Below, in pieces: positions 44,173 through 54,616 of a DNA stretch of 64,000 nucleotides (positions within the stretch are counted from its first letter, which is position 1; every line of letters starts with the position of its first letter). Location: positions 637,765 through 701,764 of the forward strand of contig NZ_JAPWGY010000003.1 in NCBI RefSeq assembly GCF_027214005.1. The letters are read 5' to 3'. The notes under the pieces were generated by a model. That model worked only from the letters and a program-made list of their open reading frames with translations, was not told where the DNA came from and did no database searches. The translations under genes were made by a program, and so were the position numbers. The DNA is from Kiloniella laminariae. Lineage in GTDB: Bacteria > Pseudomonadota > Alphaproteobacteria > Kiloniellales > Kiloniellaceae.

Positions 44173-47100
44173 TTACTTTTCTTTGGGCTTCCAAAGTTTG
44201 TTGTTGGCAGCTTCTCGCAGGGATTGGAAGGCTACATAGAGCGTCGGGATGAAAAGGATGCCGATTGATGTGGCGGCAACCATGCCCCCGAATACAACGA
44301 AGCCAACGGCAACCCGGCTGGCCGCGCCAGCACCAGAAGCAAAGATCAAGGGTAAAACACCGAGGATGAACGAAAGCGCTGTCATCATGACAGCCCTGAA
44401 GCGCAATGAAGCAGCTTCAAGTGCAGCTTCATGGATTGTCAGACCTTCTTCACGACGTACCTTGGCAAATTCAACAATCAGAATGGCGCTTTTGCTCGCA
44501 AGGCCGATCAGCATGACCATCCCGATCTGGGCGTAGAGGTTGTTGTCGAGAAAGGGGAGCAGTGTCATGGGCAGCAAAGCGCCAAATCCGGCGATTACTA
44601 CGGATGTGATGACAGACAGAGGTATGGTCCAGCTTTCATACTGGGCCACAAGGAAGAGATAGGCAAAGATCAAAGCCAGAGAGAAGATAATGACAATGTA
44701 ACCCCCTGCCTCCTGCTCCTGTTTGGATGTCCCGGTCCATTCAATTCCATACCCATCAGGCAGGGCGTTTGCAGCAGCGCGTTCCAGTGCCGCAATGGCA
44801 TCGCCACTACTATAGCCGGTCGCAGGAGAACCCGTTATGGATGCTGATTTGAATTGATTGTAGCGGGCAACCGACAGAGGGCCGAGGATTGGTTCTATTT
44901 CAATAAGCGTCCGTAAAGGGATCATATCGCCGTTATCATTTCGAACATGCAGATTATCGATGTCTTCCAACCCGTCACGGAACTGAGCTTCGGCTTGAAT
45001 TTGAACCCGATAAACTTTTCCGTAGAGGTTAAAGTCATTGATGTAGGATGAGCCAAGGTTTGCCTGCAAGGTTGAGAAAATGTCCGAAACCTTGACGCCA
45101 AGAACGAGAGCTTTTTCTCGGTCAACTTCCAGGAATAGCTGGGGAATATTGGCGGAGTAAGTGCTGAATACAGAACTTAATTCAGGTTGCTGGTTGGCTG
45201 CAAAAGCCAAGCTGCGCACAGCTGAAGCAAGTTCTTGTGGTGTTCGTCCTAGATAATCTTGAACTTGGGCCTCTACGCCGCCGCTTGTACCCAGCCCCAT
45301 GATTGGGGGGAGAGGGAAAGCAAAAGATTCTGCTGCTGCAAGACCTGCTAACTGACCATTAATTCGGCCGAGAATATTGAACCATTTTAGTTCAAAGGAG
45401 CTGCGTTCTGACCAGTCACTTAATATCGGTATCAGAAGGGATGAGTTTGAAGCTGCTCCCGATATTATACTGAAGCCGGAAACGGAAATAACATCTGTGA
45501 CGCCTTCTTCTTCCAGAAGCATTTCGGTGACTTTCGCTGTAACTTCATTTGTTCGTTCCAGTGATGCACCATCGGGGAGTTGAACGTTCACGAAGAACAC
45601 CCCTTTGTCTTCCATGGGAATAAATCCTGTGGGGACCGTCTGGAACATATAGACGGTCACACCAGCGAAAATACCAAGAACGGCCAAGGAGATAGCAAGC
45701 CTTCTGATCATAAGGGCAACAACTCTGCTGTAGCCATTACGGGTACGATCAACGAGGTTTGCGAACAGTTTCAAAGGGCCACGGGGTTCGCCGCTGTCTG
45801 GTTTTAAAAGAAGTGCGCAAAGTGCAGGCGAAAGCGTTAAAGCGTTAATGGATGAGAGTGAAACTGCCACGCAAATGGTGAGTGAGAACTGTTTATAGAG
45901 TTCGCCGGTAATGCCTGGCATGAAGGATACAGGTACAAAGACTGCCAAAAGCACCAAAGTTGTTGCTACGACAGGGCCGGTGACCTCTTTCATTGCCTGC
46001 TTGGTTGAATCAGCTGCCGATTTGCCGGTTTCTTTCATGATCCTTTGGACATTTTCAACAACGACAATGCTGTCATCTACGACAATCCCGATTGCAAGGA
46101 TAATGGCAAAGAGCGTGATCATATTGGCACTGAAGCCGACAGCATATAGAACGGCAAAAGTACCGATAAGAGATACCGGGATTGCAAGACTCGGGATCAG
46201 GGTTGAACGCCAATCACTCAAAAATAGGAAAGTTACGCTGACAACAAGAGCAAAGGTGATGAGCAGCGTTTCGATGACTTCTTTGACCGAGGCACGAACG
46301 GCGTTGGTTGTATCATAGAGTATTTTGTACTCGACGCCTTGTGGGAAACTTTTCGATAGACGGTCAAGTTCTGCATAGATGGCATCGGCAACCTCAAGGG
46401 CATTGGCGCCAGGTGACTGATAAACCGCAATCGCTGCAGAAGGGGCGTTGTTGAGTTTTGAGGCGGAAGAATAGCTTTGTGAGCCAAGTTCTACCCGCGC
46501 AATGTCTTTTAGCCGGACAAAAGAACCGTCTTGATTGGCCCGGATAACAATATTTTCAAACTCTTCAACAGTTGTCAGACGACCTTTGGCTTGAAGGGTG
46601 TATTGAAACTGGGGCGTTCCTTCAAACGGTGGTGCACCCAGTTGCCCCGCTGTGGCTTGAATGTTTTGATTCTCTATAGCCTCGGTCACATCTTTGGTTG
46701 TGAGCTCAACGGCAGTAAGACGGTCCGGGTTAAGCCAAACACGCATTCCATAATCCAGAGCGCCGAACTGCGAGACGCTGCCGACGCCGTTAATACGCGC
46801 CAATGAATCCTGAATATAAATAGAAGCGTAGTTACTCAGGAACAGTGAATCTTGCGAGTTATCGGGCGAGACCATATTGATCACAAGAAGCATTGACGTT
46901 GACTGTTTTTGCGTGATGACGCCTTGTCGTGTGACTTCTTGCGGTAAGGAGGAATTGGCCGTTGCTACACGGTTTTGAACATTAACCGCGGCAATATCCG
47001 GATCTGTTCCCACAGCAAAGGTGACCGTTAGCTCATAGCTGCCATCGTTACTACTCGTAGAGGACATATAAAGCATACCGTCAACGCCGTTGACTTTTGC

Positions 47101-47301
47101 TTCAATCGGGGCGGCGACAGATTGTTCGACAACAGTGGCATTTGCTCCGGGATAGGAGGTCGTAACTTTAACCTGCGGGGGGGTGATCTCGGGATATTCG
47201 GCTACAGGCAGGCCCTTAAGGGCGATGATACCAGCCAGAACTATAACGATGGATATAACCAGGGCGAACTTCGGGCGATTGATGAAAAAAGCTGAAAACA
47301 C
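44173..47301 (-). CDS. RND efflux transporter, HAE1 family (AcrB-like)
   Basis: 1042 residues, the normal AcrB length. It starts with [20 protein letters not shown] (TM1) and the [13 protein letters not shown] porter region. TM4 with [18 protein letters not shown] holds the proton-relay Asp pair; TM10 helix [20 protein letters not shown] holds the Lys. Sequences [20 protein letters not shown] and [20 protein letters not shown] are typical of MexF/AcrB. It exports drugs or toxic compounds using the proton gradient, with the adaptor encoded 2 bp upstream. No TolC-type outer-membrane gene or regulator is adjacent. Confidence 0.95.
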   Translation of the reverse strand: MFSAFFINRPKFALVISIVIVLAGIIALKGLPVAEYPEITPPQVKVTTSYPGANATVVEQSVAAPIEAKVNGVDGMLYMSSTSSNDGSYELTVTFAVGTDPDIAAVNVQNRVATANSSLPQEVTRQGVITQKQSTSMLLVINMVSPDNSQDSLFLSNYASIYIQDSLARINGVGSVSQFGALDYGMRVWLNPDRLTAVELTTKDVTEAIENQNIQATAGQLGAPPFEGTPQFQYTLQAKGRLTTVEEFENIVIRANQDGSFVRLKDIARVELGSQSYSSASKLNNAPSAAIAVYQSPGANALEVADAIYAELDRLSKSFPQGVEYKILYDTTNAVRASVKEVIETLLITFALVVSVTFLFLSDWRSTLIPSLAIPVSLIGTFAVLYAVGFSANMITLFAIILAIGIVVDDSIVVVENVQRIMKETGKSAADSTKQAMKEVTGPVVATTLVLLAVFVPVSFMPGITGELYKQFSLTICVAVSLSSINALTLSPALCALLLKPDSGEPRGPLKLFANLVDRTRNGYSRVVALMIRRLAISLAVLGIFAGVTVYMFQTVPTGFIPMEDKGVFFVNVQLPDGASLERTNEVTAKVTEMLLEEEGVTDVISVSGFSIISGAASNSSLLIPILSDWSERSSFELKWFNILGRINGQLAGLAAAESFAFPLPPIMGLGTSGGVEAQVQDYLGRTPQELASAVRSLAFAANQQPELSSVFSTYSANIPQLFLEVDREKALVLGVKVSDIFSTLQANLGSSYINDFNLYGKVYRVQIQAEAQFRDGLEDIDNLHVRNDNGDMIPLRTLIEIEPILGPLSVARYNQFKSASITGSPATGYSSGDAIAALERAAANALPDGYGIEWTGTSKQEQEAGGYIVIIFSLALIFAYLFLVAQYESWTIPLSVITSVVIAGFGALLPMTLLPFLDNNLYAQIGMVMLIGLASKSAILIVEFAKVRREEGLTIHEAALEAASLRFRAVMMTALSFILGVLPLIFASGAGAASRVAVGFVVFGGMVAATSIGILFIPTLYVAFQSLREAANNKLWKPKEK

Positions 47302-47303
47302 AA

Positions 47304-48407
47304 TCAGGCTCCCTCTTCAACCGGATTGACCTGCATGTCGGGCCTAACCTTTTGTATCCCCTGAACAATGATGCGTTCACCTTTAAGCAATCCGTTTGTG
47401 ACCACCCAGTCGGTTTCAATCTGTTCGCCAACATCGATTCGTCTAATCTCGACCTTGTTGTCCCGATTGACAGCCAGAACAAAGTAACCTGTTTGGTCTT
47501 TCTGGACCGAAGATTGGGGAATGACGAGAGCAGGGTGGGTTTCCTTTGCCCGGACGGCAACGTTTACAAATTGCCCCGGTACCAAGAGGTGGTTCGGGTT
47601 GGGGAAAACAGCCCGGGTGGTGATCGAGTTGGTGTTTTGGTTGACTTCGGTGTTGATGAAATCAAACTGGCCTGCGAATTCATACGGTTTTCCATCGGAA
47701 AGCGTAAGCGTCGGAGTAACTGTTGGTTCTGTGATCGGTCCCTCGCGTCGTACTTCGAGGATGATCTTGTCACTGACCGGAACGTTGACATAAATCGGGT
47801 CCATACTGGTGATCGTGGCCAGGGGTTCGCTGCTGGCATTGACCAGGTTCCCGACACTGTAGCGGGAACTGCTGATCTGGCCGTCAATCGGACTGTGAAT
47901 TTCGGTGTAACTGAGGTTCAGTTCGGCTTTTCGCAAGGATGCTTTGGCCTGCATGACGCTTGCCAGAGCAGAGGATTCGTTTGCAAGGGAGGTGTCCAGT
48001 GAAGCTTCGGAGACGACCTTCTTTTTTCGGAGTTCTTCTTTGCGGCTGAGATCGGAGCGGGCGTTCTTCAGGGTTGCTTCCGCGCCAGCCAGGTCTGCCT
48101 GACTTTGGGCAACGGCAATTTCATAGGGTGCTTTTTCCAGAATGTAGAGCAGGTCTCCCTTCTTGACGATCGAGCCTTCTGTAAACAGGCGCTGTTCAAG
48201 AAAACCTTCTACTCTTGCCTGAATGTAAACTTTTTCCTTGGCTTCAACACGGCCAATGAAGCTGAGCTCTGGGGCAATATCCCGTTCGGTAACAGTTGTG
48301 ACGACTACGCTGGGGAGGGGGGAAGCGCTTTCTTGGGTGTGGGCGGGAAGGCTGAAGGAGGTTGTGACAATCAGAGCTGCTAGACTCCAGGGGGTGGATT
48401 TACGCAT
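47304..48407 (-). CDS. RND efflux periplasmic adaptor subunit
   Basis: 367 residues. A signal peptide (1-24) without a lipobox Cys is followed by the adaptor layout: beta-barrel/lipoyl halves ([40 protein letters not shown]), a coiled coil ([40 protein letters not shown]), the second lipoyl half ([20 protein letters not shown]) and the MP domain. It links the RND pump to an outer-membrane channel encoded elsewhere. Probably the first gene of this two-gene operon. Confidence 0.93.
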   Translation of the reverse strand: MRKSTPWSLAALIVTTSFSLPAHTQESASPLPSVVVTTVTERDIAPELSFIGRVEAKEKVYIQARVEGFLEQRLFTEGSIVKKGDLLYILEKAPYEIAVAQSQADLAGAEATLKNARSDLSRKEELRKKKVVSEASLDTSLANESSALASVMQAKASLRKAELNLSYTEIHSPIDGQISSSRYSVGNLVNASSEPLATITSMDPIYVNVPVSDKIILEVRREGPITEPTVTPTLTLSDGKPYEFAGQFDFINTEVNQNTNSITTRAVFPNPNHLLVPGQFVNVAVRAKETHPALVIPQSSVQKDQTGYFVLAVNRDNKVEIRRIDVGEQIETDWVVTNGLLKGERIIVQGIQKVRPDMQVNPVEEGA

Positions 48408-48765
48408 CGGTTTCTCTCGCTGTTGTCTGTCTCGGAATCTGATCGTGGGACGAAGGTGTCCGGGATAAGTATTGTCTGGAAATTATATTTCAATACCCCT
48501 GGGTATGTTTTGCAAAGTTATACTGTCCCTCAGATAGTAAGACTATACATGGTCAGGCACCAAAAATTATTCTTAAATTACAAGAGGTGCCTTGAGCGGG
48601 TTTTGTCTGGCCTGGCCGAGCTTGCTGGTAATGTTCGCGCTCCTGAGTTTAAGTCCCTTGCCTTTGTGGGGAAAGGGTACTATAAACCCCGCCATTGTCG
48701 GGTGGCATGAGCCAAAGGGTATGCCTAGTCACTCTGAAAAGAACCTGTTATTTAAAGGAAAGAAA
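48408..48765. promoter_or_regulatory. Divergent gap between the RND operon and rpmI
   Basis: No gene is supported. It must hold promoters for both sides. Two dyads are visible close together: GTATTG (48469-48474) with CAATAC (48491-48496), and ATACCC-CT-GGGTAT (48493-48506). They could be a repressor site for the efflux genes. The right part is the leader of rpmI-rplT, where L20 control of its own operon is known in other bacteria; I could not define that structure. Confidence 0.35.
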
Positions 48766-48966
48766 ATGCCCAAACTTAAGACGAAATCTGGCGCGAAGAA
48801 ACGCTTCCGCCTGACCGGAACTGGTAAAGTCGTTGCTGCCCAGGCAGGAAAACGGCACGGGATGCGCAAGCGTTCACAGACAATGATTCGTAACGCTCGC
48901 GGGACGACAACTCTCTGTGAATCCGATGCTCGCATCATCAAACGTAATTTTCTCGTTAACAGTTAA
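48766..48966 (+). CDS. rpmI: Ribosomal protein bL35
   Basis: 66 residues, complete. [20 protein letters not shown] is the conserved start, followed by [20 protein letters not shown]. It is a very basic 50S protein. ATG 48766 is chosen for AAAGGA about 7 nt upstream; the frame extends 58 codons further but without similarity. rplT follows after 18 bp. Confidence 0.97.
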   Translation: MPKLKTKSGAKKRFRLTGTGKVVAAQAGKRHGMRKRSQTMIRNARGTTTLCESDARIIKRNFLVNS

Positions 48967-48984
48967 GGTTAGGGAAGTAGCAAT

Positions 48985-49341
48985 ATGGCTCGTGTAAAAC
49001 GGGGCGTGACTGCGCGCGCACGCCACAAAAAAATCACTAAACTTGCTCGCGGCTTCCGTAGCCGTGGTAAAAACGTCTTCCGGGTTGCCGTACAGCGCCT
49101 GGAAAAAAGCTGGCAGTATGCTTATCGCGATCGTCGCGTTAAAAAGCGTACCTTCCGCGGTCTGTGGATTCAGCGTATCAATGCTGGTGTTCGTCAGCAC
49201 GGGATCACTTATTCCCAGTTCATGAATGGTGCCAAGAAAGCCGAAATCGGTCTCGACCGTAAAATTCTGGCAGATCTTGCTGTTCGTGAACCAGCAGCTT
49301 TCGCAGCTGTCGTGGAAAGAGCAAAAGCAGCTCTGGCGTAA
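48985..49341 (+). CDS. rplT: Ribosomal protein bL20
   Basis: 118 residues, complete, starting [20 protein letters not shown] with [20 protein letters not shown] and [20 protein letters not shown]. It is needed early in 50S assembly and in some bacteria represses its own operon by binding the leader RNA. It ends before a terminator, so pheST is at least partly separate. Confidence 0.98.
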   Translation: MARVKRGVTARARHKKITKLARGFRSRGKNVFRVAVQRLEKSWQYAYRDRRVKKRTFRGLWIQRINAGVRQHGITYSQFMNGAKKAEIGLDRKILADLAVREPAAFAAVVERAKAALA

Positions 49342-49379
49342 TTTATAAGACGCCAAGCTCTGCGATAGGTGACTATCCG

Positions 49380-49414
49380 AAGGCAGCATCCGGTATCCGG
49401 GTGCTGCCTTTTGT
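49380..49414 (+). terminator. Terminator after rplT
   Basis: A 14-bp stem AAGGCAGCATCCGG with CCGGGTGCTGCCTT (one G-T pair), 3-nt loop, and a T-rich end, 38 bp after the rplT stop. Confidence 0.92.
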
Positions 49415-49535
49415 CTTGATTATATCGTCAGGATGAGCCGACCGGACTAGCTACTGGTTTGTTATTGAGTATGTTTTTCCCCGTTTTTCTTCTGCCACAT
49501 CTGATCACTGTGGCTCCTGGTACTGTTAAGATATA

Positions 49536-49925
49536 ATGTTCTCTCTCAAAAATTTTGCGTCCCTGCTTTTATGTTTGTTTGTTCTGGCAAGTTGTAATGA
49601 GGGAGATTATTCCCCCGATACCTTTGCCGTACGCCAAAGAACGCTGGACGGAAAGACGATCGGTGAACTGGTTGATGAGCTTGCCGGACGAAGCGGGAAA
49701 GTCACTTGGCTCTCAGAGCCTTGGGATGCTAAACAGTCTGAAGAGGTAATCCGGGTGACGGCTACGATCCGGAAAGAACTGGATGGTATCGAGCGAGAAC
49801 TGATCTTGCTCTACCGATTTGACAAAATTTCCCGGGATGTTGTCCTGGATCAGGTCCTGTTTGATGGCCAGGTGCAGAGTGTTACCGGTGGTGCGATGGC
49901 CATGTTGGCGATGAAGCTTGAATAG
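49536..49925 (+). CDS. Small predicted lipoprotein
   Basis: 129 residues. The signal FASLLLCLFVLASC ends in a lipobox (LASC, Cys20), so the mature protein should be acylated and membrane-anchored. The rest is one small domain (LDGKTIGELVDELAGRSGKV, EEVIRVTATIRKELDGIERE, LILLYRFDKISRDVVLDQVL). No family is recognised. It lies 41 bp before pheS in the same direction, an unusual position inside the rpmI-rplT-pheST order. Confidence 0.7.
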   Translation: MFSLKNFASLLLCLFVLASCNEGDYSPDTFAVRQRTLDGKTIGELVDELAGRSGKVTWLSEPWDAKQSEEVIRVTATIRKELDGIERELILLYRFDKISRDVVLDQVLFDGQVQSVTGGAMAMLAMKLE

Positions 49926-49966
49926 AGATAGAGGGGGAGATTCCCCCCGCGACTGGAAGTAGTGGA

Positions 49967-51037
49967 ATGGAAAATCTGGAAGAACTCCGTGGCGCCTTGC
50001 TGCAGCGGGTAGAAGAAGCAGCTGACCTTGAAGCCCTCGATAATGTGCGGGTACAGGCGCTGGGGAAAAAAGGTGAGATTACCCAGCGGATGAAAACCCT
50101 GGGCGGGCTTGATCCTGAAGCGAGAAAAGCGGCAGGGCAGGCTTTTAATCTGATCAAGCAGGATGTGGCTGATGCCCTGGATCGTCGTAAGGAAATCTTG
50201 CACGAAGCGGCTTTATCTGAACGTCTGGCTCGTGAAACGATAGATGTTTCCTTGCCTGCGCGTCCGGTCACGATTGGGAAAATGCACCCCATCAGTCAAA
50301 CTCTGGAAGAGCTGGTGGCAATTTTTGGTGAAATGGGTTTTTCTGTCGCTCAGGGACCACACATCGAGGATGATTTTCATAATTTCACAGCCCTGAATAT
50401 TCCGCCGGAACATCCGGCACGCCAGGAACTTGATACCTTCTATATGCCAGAGCGCGAAGATGGCACCCGTTCGGTTCTACGGACCCATACGTCACCCGTA
50501 CAGATCCGGGCAATGCAGACCACGACACCGCCGATCCGGATTATTGCACCGGGGCGGACATTCCGTGCCGATCACGATGCCACGCACTCCCCGATGTTTC
50601 ATCAGGTCGAGGGTCTTGTGATTGATGAAAAGACCAATATGGGACATCTCAAGGGTGTTCTAATCGAATTCTGTCGGGCTTATTTCGGGGTTGAGGATTT
50701 ACCCCTGCGTTTCCGTCCGAGCTACTTCCCCTTTACAGAACCTTCTGCAGAAGTCGATATCGGCTGTAGCCGGGCAGATGGCCAGCTGAAAATCGGTGCT
50801 GGCAATGACTGGCTCGAGATTCTTGGCAGTGGCATGATCAATCCAAAGGTTCTTGAAAACTGCGGTATCGATTCAACCAAATATCAGGGTTTTGCCTTCG
50901 GGATCGGGATCGAGCGTCTGGCCATGCTCAAATACGGTATCCCCGATCTACGGACTTTCTATGAAACAGATCTGCGCTGGATGAAACACTATGGGTTCCT
51001 GCCCATGGAAATGCCCAGCATGGTTCGTGGTCTGTAA
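49967..51037 (+). CDS. pheS: Phenylalanine--tRNA ligase alpha subunit
   Basis: 356 residues, complete. The N-terminal coiled coil (1-90) leads to the class II core with HPISQTLEELVAIFGEMGFS, motif 2 (RIIAPGRTFRADHDATHSPM), FRPSYFPFTEPSAEVDIGCS and motif 3 (FAFGIGIERLAMLKYGIPDL). It forms an alpha2beta2 enzyme with PheT that charges tRNA-Phe. pheT begins 15 bp after its stop. Confidence 0.98.
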   Translation: MENLEELRGALLQRVEEAADLEALDNVRVQALGKKGEITQRMKTLGGLDPEARKAAGQAFNLIKQDVADALDRRKEILHEAALSERLARETIDVSLPARPVTIGKMHPISQTLEELVAIFGEMGFSVAQGPHIEDDFHNFTALNIPPEHPARQELDTFYMPEREDGTRSVLRTHTSPVQIRAMQTTTPPIRIIAPGRTFRADHDATHSPMFHQVEGLVIDEKTNMGHLKGVLIEFCRAYFGVEDLPLRFRPSYFPFTEPSAEVDIGCSRADGQLKIGAGNDWLEILGSGMINPKVLENCGIDSTKYQGFAFGIGIERLAMLKYGIPDLRTFYETDLRWMKHYGFLPMEMPSMVRGL

Positions 51038-51052
51038 GGAAGGATTGAGGTA

Positions 51053-53461
51053 ATGAAATTCACATTGAACTGGTTGAAAGATCACCTTGATACGGATGCT
51101 TCGCTGGAAGTGATCGTCGAAAAACTTTCCCTCATCGGCCTCGAAGTTGAAGGGGTCGAAAACAAGGCAGAAGAACTGAAGGCTTTTAAAACGGCGCGTG
51201 TTGTCGAGGCAATTCAGCACCCGAATGCGGACAGGTTGCGTGTTTGTCAGGTGCAGACCGCTGAAGGCACCAGTCAGGTCGTCTGTGGGGCGCCCAATGC
51301 CCGCACAGGGATGGTTGGCGTCTTCGCACCAGTTGGCAGTTATGTGCCCGGGATTGACCTGTTGCTCAAGCCAGGCAAGTTGCGTGGTGAGGAGTCCAAC
51401 GGGATGTTGGTTTCCGAGAGAGAGATGGGACTTTCCGACGAACACGACGGAATTATTGACCTGCCTGATGATACTGAAATCGGCGTGCCTTTGGCTGAAA
51501 TTCTTGGTCTGGATGATCCGATTATTGAAATCGCGATTACGCCGAACCGGGGGGATTGCCTGGGTGTGCGGGGTGTGGCACGCGATCTGGCGGCCGCTGG
51601 TCTGGGGAAACTCAAGCCACTGCAGACAGAAAAACATGCCGGAACCTTTACTAGTCCAATCAGCTGGAAGATTGATGCCGAAGTCGCTGATAAGGTTCCC
51701 TATGTTGCCGGGCGCTATTTCAAAGGCCTGAAAAACGGGCCGAGCCCCAAATGGATGCAGGATCGCCTGCGTGCCATTGGCAACCGTCCTATTTCTGCCC
51801 TGGTTGATATTACGAACTATGTTTCTTTTGATCTGGGACGTCCGCTGCACGTGTTTGATGCAGACAAGCTGTCTGGCGATTTGACCATGCGTAATGGTCG
51901 GGATGGCGAAGAATTCCTTGCTCTGGACGAAGAGACCTATCAACTCGCCGATGGCATGGTTGTCATTGGCGATGATGCTGCTGTCCAGGGGATCGGGGGT
52001 GTCATGGGCGGGATGAATTCCGGTTGTGGTGACACAACCAGCAACATGTTCCTTGAGGTAGCTCTGTTTGATCCTGTTTCAGTTGCGGTCACCGGACGGA
52101 AGACCGGAATTAATTCTGATGCACGCTATCGTTTCGAACGCAGTGTTGACCCTGTTTCTGCAGATTGGGGTGTAGATGTTGCGACTCGAATGGTGCTTGA
52201 TCTTTGTGGCGGTGAGGTGAGCAATCTTACTTCTGCAGGAGAGATCCCTTCTGCCAAGCGTCTTATTGAGCTGCGCCCGGAACGGGTTGCGCAGCTCTGT
52301 GGTGTGGCGATTGCACAGGAAAAACAAATCGAGATCCTGACGAAGCTTGGCTTCGAAGTTGCAGAAAAAGGCGCGGTTCTCTCGGTCGCTGTTCCAAGCT
52401 GGCGCAGTGATGTGGAGATGGAGGCCTGCCTGGTCGAGGAGGTTCTTCGTATCCATGGATACGAAAACATTCCCGAGCTGGAGATGTCGCGTGATCACTA
52501 TCTGCCACAGGGTGTGCTAACCTTGGCGCAGCGCAGAGTTTCGAATGCCCGGACTGCCCTGTGCTGGCGCGGTCTTGATGAAGCGGTCACTTTCTCGTTT
52601 GTTTCCCGGGCCCAGGCCGATCTCTTTGGGTCGGTACCAGACTGTTTGCGGGTGGCCAATCCGATCTCGACAGATCTGGATACCATGCGTCCGTCTATCC
52701 TGCCGACACTTCTGGCTGCCGCAGCTAAAAATACTGACCGTGGTTATGGGGATAATGCTCTGTTTGAAGTCGGTCCTCAGTATCAGGACGATACTGCCAA
52801 AGGGCAGCTTGAAATGGCCTCTGGCCTGCGCTCGGGCAAGGCCGCAGAGCGGCATTGGGAAAATACTCCGCGTCCGGTGGATCTGTTTGATGCCAAGGGA
52901 GACGCCCTTGCAGCTCTCTCTGCTGCAGGAGCCCCGGTAGATAACCTTCAGGTCTTTACTACAGCGCCCGCTTACTACCATCCCGGACGTTCTGGTGCTT
53001 TGGGCTTGGGCCCGACAAATGTACTGGCCTATTTTGGCGAGTTACATCCTCGTGTTCTAGAGGCGATGGATATCAAAGGGCCGGTCGTGGCATTTGAAGT
53101 CTTCCTTGAGAAGATTCCTCAGCCAAAGGTTAAAAAAGGCGAGTCGAGCAACATCAAACCGGCCTTGGTCTTGTCGGCATTCCAACCGGTTGAGCGTGAT
53201 TTTGCTTTCCTTGTGGACGATACAGTTGAAGCCGGAAGGTTGCTTCGAGCGGTTGTCGGGGCGGACAAGAACCTGATCAGCAATGCTGTTCTGTTTGATA
53301 TCTATACCGGCAAAGGTGTTGAGGAAGGGAAAAAATCCCTGGCCGTTACGGTTACCCTACAGCCAAAAGAGCGTACCCTGACGGACGAGGAAATTGACGC
53401 TGTTTCGCAGAAAGTTTTGGCCCAGGCGATGAAAGCGACTGGGGCCGTCCTGCGCAGCTAG
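51053..53461 (+). CDS. pheT: Phenylalanine--tRNA ligase beta subunit
   Basis: 802 residues, normal size. The EMAP/tRNA-binding domain lies at about 40-150 (ARVVEAIQHPNADRLRVCQV, VVCGAPNARTGM), then the B1/B5 core (VDITNYVSFDLGRPLHVFDA, GINSDARYRFERSVDPVSAD), the B3/B4 editing domain, and the C-terminal FDX-ACB domain (FQPVERDFAFLVDD, IYTGKGVEEGKKSLAVTVTL). It edits mischarged Tyr and binds tRNA-Phe. A GC-rich terminator follows. Confidence 0.98.
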   Translation: MKFTLNWLKDHLDTDASLEVIVEKLSLIGLEVEGVENKAEELKAFKTARVVEAIQHPNADRLRVCQVQTAEGTSQVVCGAPNARTGMVGVFAPVGSYVPGIDLLLKPGKLRGEESNGMLVSEREMGLSDEHDGIIDLPDDTEIGVPLAEILGLDDPIIEIAITPNRGDCLGVRGVARDLAAAGLGKLKPLQTEKHAGTFTSPISWKIDAEVADKVPYVAGRYFKGLKNGPSPKWMQDRLRAIGNRPISALVDITNYVSFDLGRPLHVFDADKLSGDLTMRNGRDGEEFLALDEETYQLADGMVVIGDDAAVQGIGGVMGGMNSGCGDTTSNMFLEVALFDPVSVAVTGRKTGINSDARYRFERSVDPVSADWGVDVATRMVLDLCGGEVSNLTSAGEIPSAKRLIELRPERVAQLCGVAIAQEKQIEILTKLGFEVAEKGAVLSVAVPSWRSDVEMEACLVEEVLRIHGYENIPELEMSRDHYLPQGVLTLAQRRVSNARTALCWRGLDEAVTFSFVSRAQADLFGSVPDCLRVANPISTDLDTMRPSILPTLLAAAAKNTDRGYGDNALFEVGPQYQDDTAKGQLEMASGLRSGKAAERHWENTPRPVDLFDAKGDALAALSAAGAPVDNLQVFTTAPAYYHPGRSGALGLGPTNVLAYFGELHPRVLEAMDIKGPVVAFEVFLEKIPQPKVKKGESSNIKPALVLSAFQPVERDFAFLVDDTVEAGRLLRAVVGADKNLISNAVLFDIYTGKGVEEGKKSLAVTVTLQPKERTLTDEEIDAVSQKVLAQAMKATGAVLRS

Positions 53462-53494
53462 GTTGATATTCAGGCTGTATATGACAAATGAGAA

Positions 53495-53534
53495 GGCCCC
53501 GGCTGGGATGAGCTGCCGGGGCCATTTCTTTTTT
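53495..53534 (+). terminator. Terminator after pheT
   Basis: A perfect 9-bp stem GGCCCCGGC / GCCGGGGCC with an 11-nt loop, then A and a T-rich tract. The remaining bases to 53729 hold no gene and end in AGGAG before the next ATG. Confidence 0.9.
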
Positions 53535-53729
53535 GCGGTTGATCACAATTGCGCGATTTCGAGTTGGCGGGAAGCTAGAGATTTGAATTTAAAATTACTT
53601 TTGAGTTCCTCTTGAAGACGTGAGGATCACTCCGGTTTTGCGGTTCCTGTGAGCAGTGGTTCATAATTGTGTTATACTGTCTGTTACTAACCAGGGGGTG
53701 ATCTGGGGGGGCGTCGCTAGGAGACACCT

Positions 53730-54374
53730 ATGTCATTACCTGCAAAAGACTTATCCTCTCATCAGAGTACGGTCCGTGAAGCTGTCGGCGTTTTTCATAC
53801 CGCAAAAGAGCTGGAAGCAGCTGTTGATGCCCTATTGAGTGCTGGTTTTGATCGCTCAGAGCTAAGTTTGCTGGCGAGTGAGAATTCTGTAAATGAAAAG
53901 CTGGGTCATCGCTATAGTTCAGTTGCCGAGCTAGAAGATGATCCTGATGTCCCCAGAACCGCCTATGTTGAGCAGGATTCAATCGTGGAGGGCAAAACGG
54001 CACTGATTGGCGGCCTGGCCTATATCGGAGCTGTTGTCGCCGCTGCACCTGTTGTCGCCTCTGGAGGATCCCTGGCTGTAGCAATAATCGGTGCTGTTCT
54101 CGCTGGTGGCTCGGCTGGCATTTTCGGCACCTTTGTTGCCGAGTGGATCGGCCATAAACATGCCCAGGATATTGAAAGCCAGATTGAACATGGCGGTTTG
54201 TTATTGTGGGTGACACTCAGGGATGCTGCGCACGAAGAAAAAGCCCTGGCTATTCTGGCCGCCCAGGGAGCAGAGGATGTGCATTGTCACGATCTGCCAG
54301 CCCCAGATGATCCGGCTGATAACCCTTTGTCTGGCGTCACGGTGGATCCTTTCTTGCCCGGCGCAACAATCTGA
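53730..54374 (+). CDS. Uncharacterised protein with glycine-rich membrane-like segment
   Basis: 214 residues. An N-terminal domain (18-65) resembles the 17M-type general stress module (EAVGVFHTAKELEAAVDALL, SAGFDRSELSLLAS). Residues about 92-145 are a Gly/Ala-rich hydrophobic stretch (ALIGGLAYIGAVVAAAPVVA, AIIGAVLAGGSAGIFGTFVA) like a glycine zipper or membrane hairpin. The C-terminal part repeats a similar fold (IEHGGLLLWVTLRDAAHEEK, ALAILAAQGAEDVHCHDLPA). A stress-related, membrane-associated role is inferred. AGGAG lies 6 nt before the ATG. Confidence 0.72.
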   Translation: MSLPAKDLSSHQSTVREAVGVFHTAKELEAAVDALLSAGFDRSELSLLASENSVNEKLGHRYSSVAELEDDPDVPRTAYVEQDSIVEGKTALIGGLAYIGAVVAAAPVVASGGSLAVAIIGAVLAGGSAGIFGTFVAEWIGHKHAQDIESQIEHGGLLLWVTLRDAAHEEKALAILAAQGAEDVHCHDLPAPDDPADNPLSGVTVDPFLPGATI

Positions 54375-54616
54375 TTCACATAAGCGGCGGACACCCGGTA
54401 CAGAGGTGATATCGCGCTTGTGCTGATACGGCGATATTCTTGAGTTCCACCTTTGGAGAGCAATCCACGGGGCATAGGAACTGCGGGATTTGGGATATTT
54501 TTCCTCCCGGCAAAATGTTCCTGAAAATCTTCAGCATAGTTCATTGATTTATAACATTTTTTAAGTGGTCCGAAACTTGCTTTGCATGAGGAAACTGTTT
54601 TGCAAGGTGGGTTGGC

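Noticed and set aside
54287..54544. 85-codon minus-strand frame over the end of the 53730 gene
   Set aside because: It overlaps a well-supported gene and reads as low-complexity sequence.
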